Below are positions 5,346-8,337 of a DNA stretch of 8,337 nucleotides, in pieces (within the stretch, counting starts at the first letter, position 1; each line of letters begins with the position of its first letter). Source of the DNA: Candidatus Saccharimonadales bacterium (GTDB taxonomy: Bacteria; Patescibacteriota; Saccharimonadia; Saccharimonadales; Saccharimonadaceae); NCBI GenBank assembly GCA_030145955.1, contig JASLCR010000029.1, positions 1 through 8,337 of the forward strand, written 5' to 3'. A program made the translations under genes and the position numbers. Below the pieces are notes generated by a model. The model had not been told where the DNA came from. It did no database searches and was given only the letters and a program-made list of their open reading frames with translations.

Positions 5346-6065
5346 ATGGCTGTGAAGGCAGATATCAAGGCTCTATATGAAGCCGGTGTTCATTTTGGGC
5401 ACAAAACAAGTCGTTGGCACCCTAAAATGGCGCCATACATTCACTCAAAGCGCCAGGATGCGCACATTATCAATCTTGAGAAGACAGTCGAAGGTCTCGG
5501 CGCAGCTCTACCATTCCTTACAAAGGTAGCTGGCCAGGGCAAAAAGGTACTTTTCGTTGGTACAAAGAAGCAGCTAAAAGACGTTGTTAAAGAAGCAGCT
5601 GAGTCAATCGACCAACCATATGTAACCGAACGGTGGGTTGGCGGTATGCTGACAAATGTCGGTACGATGACGCAGCAGATTAAGAAGCTTCATGATCTTG
5701 AGCGTCGTATGGCGGCGGGTGATCTTGAGAAGCGTTACAACAAGCTTGAGGTACAGCGATTCCAAGAAGAGATTGATCTTCTTAATTCAAAGTACGGCGG
5801 CATTAAACACCTTAACGGTCAACCTGGCGCGGTAATTGTGCTCGATATCATCGCAGATGCAAACGCTGTACGCGAGGCAAAGCGCCTTGGTGTGCCAGTG
5901 ATCGGCATTGTTGATACTAATGCAAACCCAGACGAAGTTGATTTCGTTATCCCTGGTAACGACGACGCAATTAAGGGTTCAAAGCTACTGCTTGACTACT
6001 TTGTTGAGGCGGTCAAAGAAGGTGCCGGTAGCGCTAAAAAAGTAGAAGGGGAGGCGAGTAAGTAA
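5346..6065 (+). CDS. rpsB: 30S ribosomal protein uS2
   Basis: uS2 binds the small subunit late in assembly, near the head-body junction, and is needed for uS1 attachment where uS1 exists. The 239-residue length is normal for the family (E. coli 241). Conserved segments are GVHFGHKTSRWHPKMAPYI (14-32), KKVLFVGTKKQ (66-76), RWVGGMLTN (96-104) and VPVIGIVDTNANPDEVDFVIPGNDDA (183-208). The coiled-coil insertion around 105-150 is present. The tail is short and charged. AGGGAG (5331-5336) lies 9 bases and AAGGA (5337-5341) 4 bases before the ATG. tsf starts directly after the TAA stop, the usual rpsB-tsf order. Confidence 0.98.
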   Translation: MAVKADIKALYEAGVHFGHKTSRWHPKMAPYIHSKRQDAHIINLEKTVEGLGAALPFLTKVAGQGKKVLFVGTKKQLKDVVKEAAESIDQPYVTERWVGGMLTNVGTMTQQIKKLHDLERRMAAGDLEKRYNKLEVQRFQEEIDLLNSKYGGIKHLNGQPGAVIVLDIIADANAVREAKRLGVPVIGIVDTNANPDEVDFVIPGNDDAIKGSKLLLDYFVEAVKEGAGSAKKVEGEASK

Positions 6066-6662
6066 ATGGCAGCAAGTATTGAAGATATCAAGAAGCTAAA
6101 GGAACTGACTGGTATTGGCCTCACTGATGCCAAGAAAGCGCTCGTAGAAGCTGAAGGTGATTTCGATAAAGCACTTGAGGCACTTCGTAAAAAAGGCCTC
6201 ACAAAGGCTGAGAAGAAGGGTGACCGTGAAACTCGCGAGGGTATCATTGATAGCTACGTACACTCAGACCGTATTGGTGTTGTCGTGGAAGTAAACTGTG
6301 AGACTGACTTCGTGGCACGCCTTCCAGAGTTCCGCGAATTTGCTCACCAGATAGCGATGCAGATCGCTGCGATGAGCCCGAAGTATGCAACTATGGAAGA
6401 TGTTCCAAGTGATATTTATGACGCTAAGAAAGCTGAGCTACTTGCAAGCGATAGCCTGAAAAGCAAGCCAGCTGAGATGGCTGAAAAGATCGTTGAAGGT
6501 CAGCTCAGCAAGCACTTTGCCGAGCAGGTACTTACTGAACAGGCATTTATTCTTGATGATAGCAAAACAGTTGGTCAGCTGATCAAGGAAGAAATCGCAA
6601 AGCGTGGTGAGAACATTCGTGTTTCACAATTCCGACGCATTGAGCTTGGTGTAACTGAATAA
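6066..6662 (+). CDS. tsf: Elongation factor Ts (short form)
   Basis: EF-Ts is the guanine nucleotide exchange factor of EF-Tu in the cytoplasm. The N-terminal UBA-like domain is clear (residues 3-45, IKKLKELTGIGLTDAKKALVEAEGDFDKALEALRKKG), as is the core motif VNCETDFVAR (76-85) with the TDFV residues that contact EF-Tu. At 198 residues it is much shorter than the E. coli protein (283) and close to the Thermus form of about 196, which has a reduced core and acts as a dimer. The ATG follows the rpsB stop with no gap; AAGGGGAGG (6046-6053), inside the end of rpsB, is its ribosome binding site at a rather long spacing of 12 bases. An intrinsic terminator follows. Confidence 0.98.
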   Translation: MAASIEDIKKLKELTGIGLTDAKKALVEAEGDFDKALEALRKKGLTKAEKKGDRETREGIIDSYVHSDRIGVVVEVNCETDFVARLPEFREFAHQIAMQIAAMSPKYATMEDVPSDIYDAKKAELLASDSLKSKPAEMAEKIVEGQLSKHFAEQVLTEQAFILDDSKTVGQLIKEEIAKRGENIRVSQFRRIELGVTE

Positions 6663-6680
6663 AGTTGCTGAAGATGATAG

Positions 6681-6708
6681 AAAAAAGAGCGGTGCACCGC
6701 TCTTTTTT
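6681..6708. terminator. Bidirectional intrinsic terminator, perfect 28-base palindrome
   Basis: The sequence is its own reverse complement: six As, GAGCGG, TGCA as loop, CCGCTC, six Ts. It ends tsf on the + strand (18 bases after its stop) and the - strand gene whose stop codon begins at 6712, so it serves both convergent operons. Confidence 0.93.
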
Positions 6709-6709
6709 C

Positions 6710-7357
6710 TTATTCGCGGCAATCTTGTGAAGAGGTGATTCGGATTTGGGCTGGGAGGTCATCGGTCTCGCTGTCAGATTCTTGCGTGATGAGTTTTGGC
6801 TTTGCCGTCTTGATTGCGGCCGCATCTACTCCCGCGTCGACTAGGGCAGATTTTAGCTTTTCGATACGCTCAGCAGCTGAAGCGGCGGCATCTTGAAACA
6901 CATAGTCTGCGCTCAACGAGATGACGATTGATGTGCTTGCATGGTGGTTTTTGTAGAGCGCACCAATTGATTTGATAATTTCTGTTGTGTCTTTTTCGGT
7001 AAGCTCATCATAGGTAGTTGAGCCCGCGTCAAAACTCACTGCTGTAGTGTAGAAATTGGTTTTTGCATCAATTGTATCCTGGGCTTCCACTCCAAGAAGC
7101 TCTTTATAATTTTGTGTAGTGAGGCAGGCAAGAGATGATGCCGACGACAGGCACAGGTAGCCTGCCAGGATGAGCAGGGCAGCGACAAAGATAACTGCAG
7201 TGGAAATGATAATTGCCGGCTTCTTTGATTTTTTTGGAGCGGATGGCAGGGGAGGAGGATTGCCAGCGGGAGCATCAAGACTGTCAAACCAAGTCTTTGC
7301 TGATTGCTCAGGAGGTTGTTGGTTGCCTACTTGCGGCGGATAATTTTGCGGGTTCAT
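6710..7357 (-). CDS. Single-pass membrane protein with possible OmpA-like domain
   Basis: I do not recognise this 215-residue protein by name. Residues 1-41 are rich in Pro, Gln and Asn (NYPPQ, NQQPPEQ, NPPPLPSAP). KKSKK (42-46) precedes one membrane helix (48-70), so by the positive-inside rule the C-terminal part should face outward. Residues 104-210 follow the strand-helix-strand-helix-strand order of OmpA-like domains: TAVSFDAGST, a helix near 117-137, SIVISLSADY, AAERIEKLKSALVDAGV and QIRITSS. An Asp (151) and an Arg (164) fall about where that family keeps its peptidoglycan-binding Asp and Arg, but the match is weak. Cysteines are at 69, 78 and 213. The start lies 9 bases after the stop of the upstream phosphatase gene, whose last codons supply a GGAG at a long spacing of 14 bases. 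Real gene: likely; domain call: tentative. Confidence 0.7.
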   Translation of the reverse strand: MNPQNYPPQVGNQQPPEQSAKTWFDSLDAPAGNPPPLPSAPKKSKKPAIIISTAVIFVAALLILAGYLCLSSASSLACLTTQNYKELLGVEAQDTIDAKTNFYTTAVSFDAGSTTYDELTEKDTTEIIKSIGALYKNHHASTSIVISLSADYVFQDAAASAAERIEKLKSALVDAGVDAAAIKTAKPKLITQESDSETDDLPAQIRITSSQDCRE

Positions 7358-7366
7358 ATAGCCGTT

Positions 7367-8337
7367 TTATGCTCCAAATTTATTCTTAATTTTTGTAATA
7401 TCTTCTTTGCCGAGGCCGAGGCCCGTCTTGAGGTAGTTGTCGATGGAACCGTATTTTTCCTTTGCCGCAGAAAGCCCGGTATCGATCCAGTCCGGGTTGT
7501 GATCGGGCCATGCTTTTGTGCTCTCGCCGTACTCTTTTTTAATTTGAGCGGGGCTAGCACCTGCGATGTGCATAATCATGGCGACTGTCCATCCAGTACG
7601 GTCTTTTCCGGCAACACAGTGCACGAGTACAGGACCTGGAGCATTTCCAAGACGCTTTAATGCTTTGGCAAACTGTGCACGCATAGTTGCCTCGGTGACG
7701 GCACGGTTAATATCGCTTGTGAAGCCAGCGATAGGTATATTAACGTTCTCGACACCGTTTACATTTTTGTCTGGATTTTTCTTGACGGCATCTGCTAAAC
7801 GGAGGTCAACGATGAGCCCTTGCTTGCCCATAAGTGTACTAAGTTGTTCGGCTTTTTTGTCACTGATTGCGTCGAGCTCGGCCGAGCGGTATAGAACACC
7901 AGGCTTCAAGATTTTACCGCCGGTTGTTGCCGAGGCGTCCCGAAAGTTCTTGATTTTAATTGCCGATGGAGTGATAGATCCTTGTGCGCCGCCAGCGCTG
8001 CCCGAGCTATCATCGTTTTTGCTACTGTCGCCACTACCCGTGCGGGCGGTTGGCGCGTTCTTTACCTCTGGTGCAGAGAAGTCGCGGCCGAAGACACCTC
8101 CAGGTATGAGGAACTGAAGGAACGCCCACATAAGTGCAAACAGTACAAGGCCAAGTACAACGTTGGCGAGCGTCTCTTTTGCTTTTGTCACCTGGGCTGA
8201 TTTATCTCCAGCGGAAGTGTAAAGAATTGCTGCATAGACAAATCCACCGATTGCCGCAACGCCTACGAGGCCTGCCATAACATTGACGACAATGAGTAGG
8301 AGCGACCAGATGGCGTTGCCGTCTTTTTCATTGCAGT
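7367..8337 (-). CDS. Pilin-like membrane segment fused to PtpB/LipA-type tyrosine or lipid phosphatase (5' end outside window)
   Basis: The frame is open to the right edge, so the ATG at 8278 is internal: upstream codons encode CNEKDGNAIWSLLLIVVNV, which belongs to the membrane module. That module has two helices (roughly IWSLLLIVVNVMAGLVGVAA to AAILY, and NVVLGLVLFALMWAFLQFLI) joined by a Lys-containing loop and followed by IPGG, as in VirB2/TrbC-like T4SS pilins. A Ser/Gly/Asp-rich linker follows (about residues 64-102, counting from the ATG at 8278). The phosphatase domain has NFRD (111-114), LYRSAEL (129-135), IVDLR (156-160) and the P-loop HCVAGKDRTG (220-229), with nucleophile Cys221 and Arg227; HCxxGKDRTG is the signature of the Mycobacterium PtpB and Listeria LipA family. 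Catalytic residues look intact. With the basic loop inside, the phosphatase would face outward. Substrate (phosphotyrosine or phosphoinositide) is unknown. Confidence 0.85.
   Translation of the reverse strand, partial: CNEKDGNAIWSLLLIVVNVMAGLVGVAAIGGFVYAAILYTSAGDKSAQVTKAKETLANVVLGLVLFALMWAFLQFLIPGGVFGRDFSAPEVKNAPTARTGSGDSSKNDDSSGSAGGAQGSITPSAIKIKNFRDASATTGGKILKPGVLYRSAELDAISDKKAEQLSTLMGKQGLIVDLRLADAVKKNPDKNVNGVENVNIPIAGFTSDINRAVTEATMRAQFAKALKRLGNAPGPVLVHCVAGKDRTGWTVAMIMHIAGASPAQIKKEYGESTKAWPDHNPDWIDTGLSAAKEKYGSIDNYLKTGLGLGKEDITKIKNKFGA

Noticed and set aside
7566..8117. 183-residue open frame on the + strand opposite the phosphatase gene
   Set aside because: Antisense to a gene with an intact catalytic motif; no ribosome binding site and no recognisable domain.
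8276..8278. ATG at 8278 as the start of the phosphatase fusion gene
   Set aside because: The frame continues upstream to the edge with residues that complete the first pilin-type helix; starting here would cut that helix in half.

Overview
The window most likely comes from a Patescibacteria/CPR genome, probably Candidatus Saccharibacteria (TM7). I base this on the gene families: a type B L31, an EF-Ts of only 198 residues, a VirB2-like pilin segment fused to a phosphatase, and surface fibre proteins with the N-terminal ARLPIPGxDEGxWG module that I associate with this group. This is recognition from memory; no database search was possible. UGA acts as a normal stop (it ends tatC and the first fibre gene), which argues against the recoded CPR lineages.

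Layout, left to right. (1) Bases 1-776 carry the 3' part of tatC (Tat translocase, + strand). (2) A sigma70-like promoter precedes a three-gene + strand operon (896-3025): a 61-residue membrane peptide with a Tat-like DRKDFLK motif, a 357-residue phage-tail-fibre-like protein, and a 275-residue beta-rich protein ending in 14-residue repeats. A clear intrinsic terminator follows. (3) rpmE (type B L31) lies on the - strand with a near-consensus promoter so close to its ATG that the mRNA should be almost leaderless. (4) A second fibre plus beta-rich pair (3561-5222, + strand) is paralogous in arrangement to the first. (5) rpsB-tsf (5346-6662, + strand) has its own promoter and a structured leader that could occlude the rpsB ribosome binding site. 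It ends at a perfect 28-base palindrome that serves as terminator for both strands. (6) Two - strand genes (6710-8337) encode exported or membrane-anchored proteins: a single-pass protein with a possible OmpA-like domain, and a pilin-like membrane segment fused to a PtpB/LipA-type tyrosine (or lipid) phosphatase whose 5' end lies outside the window.

The unusual part is the fibre region. Two copies of a fibre + beta-sandwich cassette sit among housekeeping genes (tatC, rpmE, rpsB, tsf), with no phage capsid, terminase, integrase or lysis gene in view. The fibre proteins have no signal peptide, yet a tiny Tat-like membrane peptide is encoded just ahead of them and just behind tatC. A testable idea is that these fibres are cell-surface adhesins of an epibiont, exported folded through Tat. 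The right-hand genes also encode predicted outward-facing domains, so much of the window may serve the cell surface.

I see no tRNA, rRNA, CRISPR array, insertion sequence or attachment site. Every stretch without a gene is shorter than 150 bases; these hold promoters, leaders and terminators as listed.
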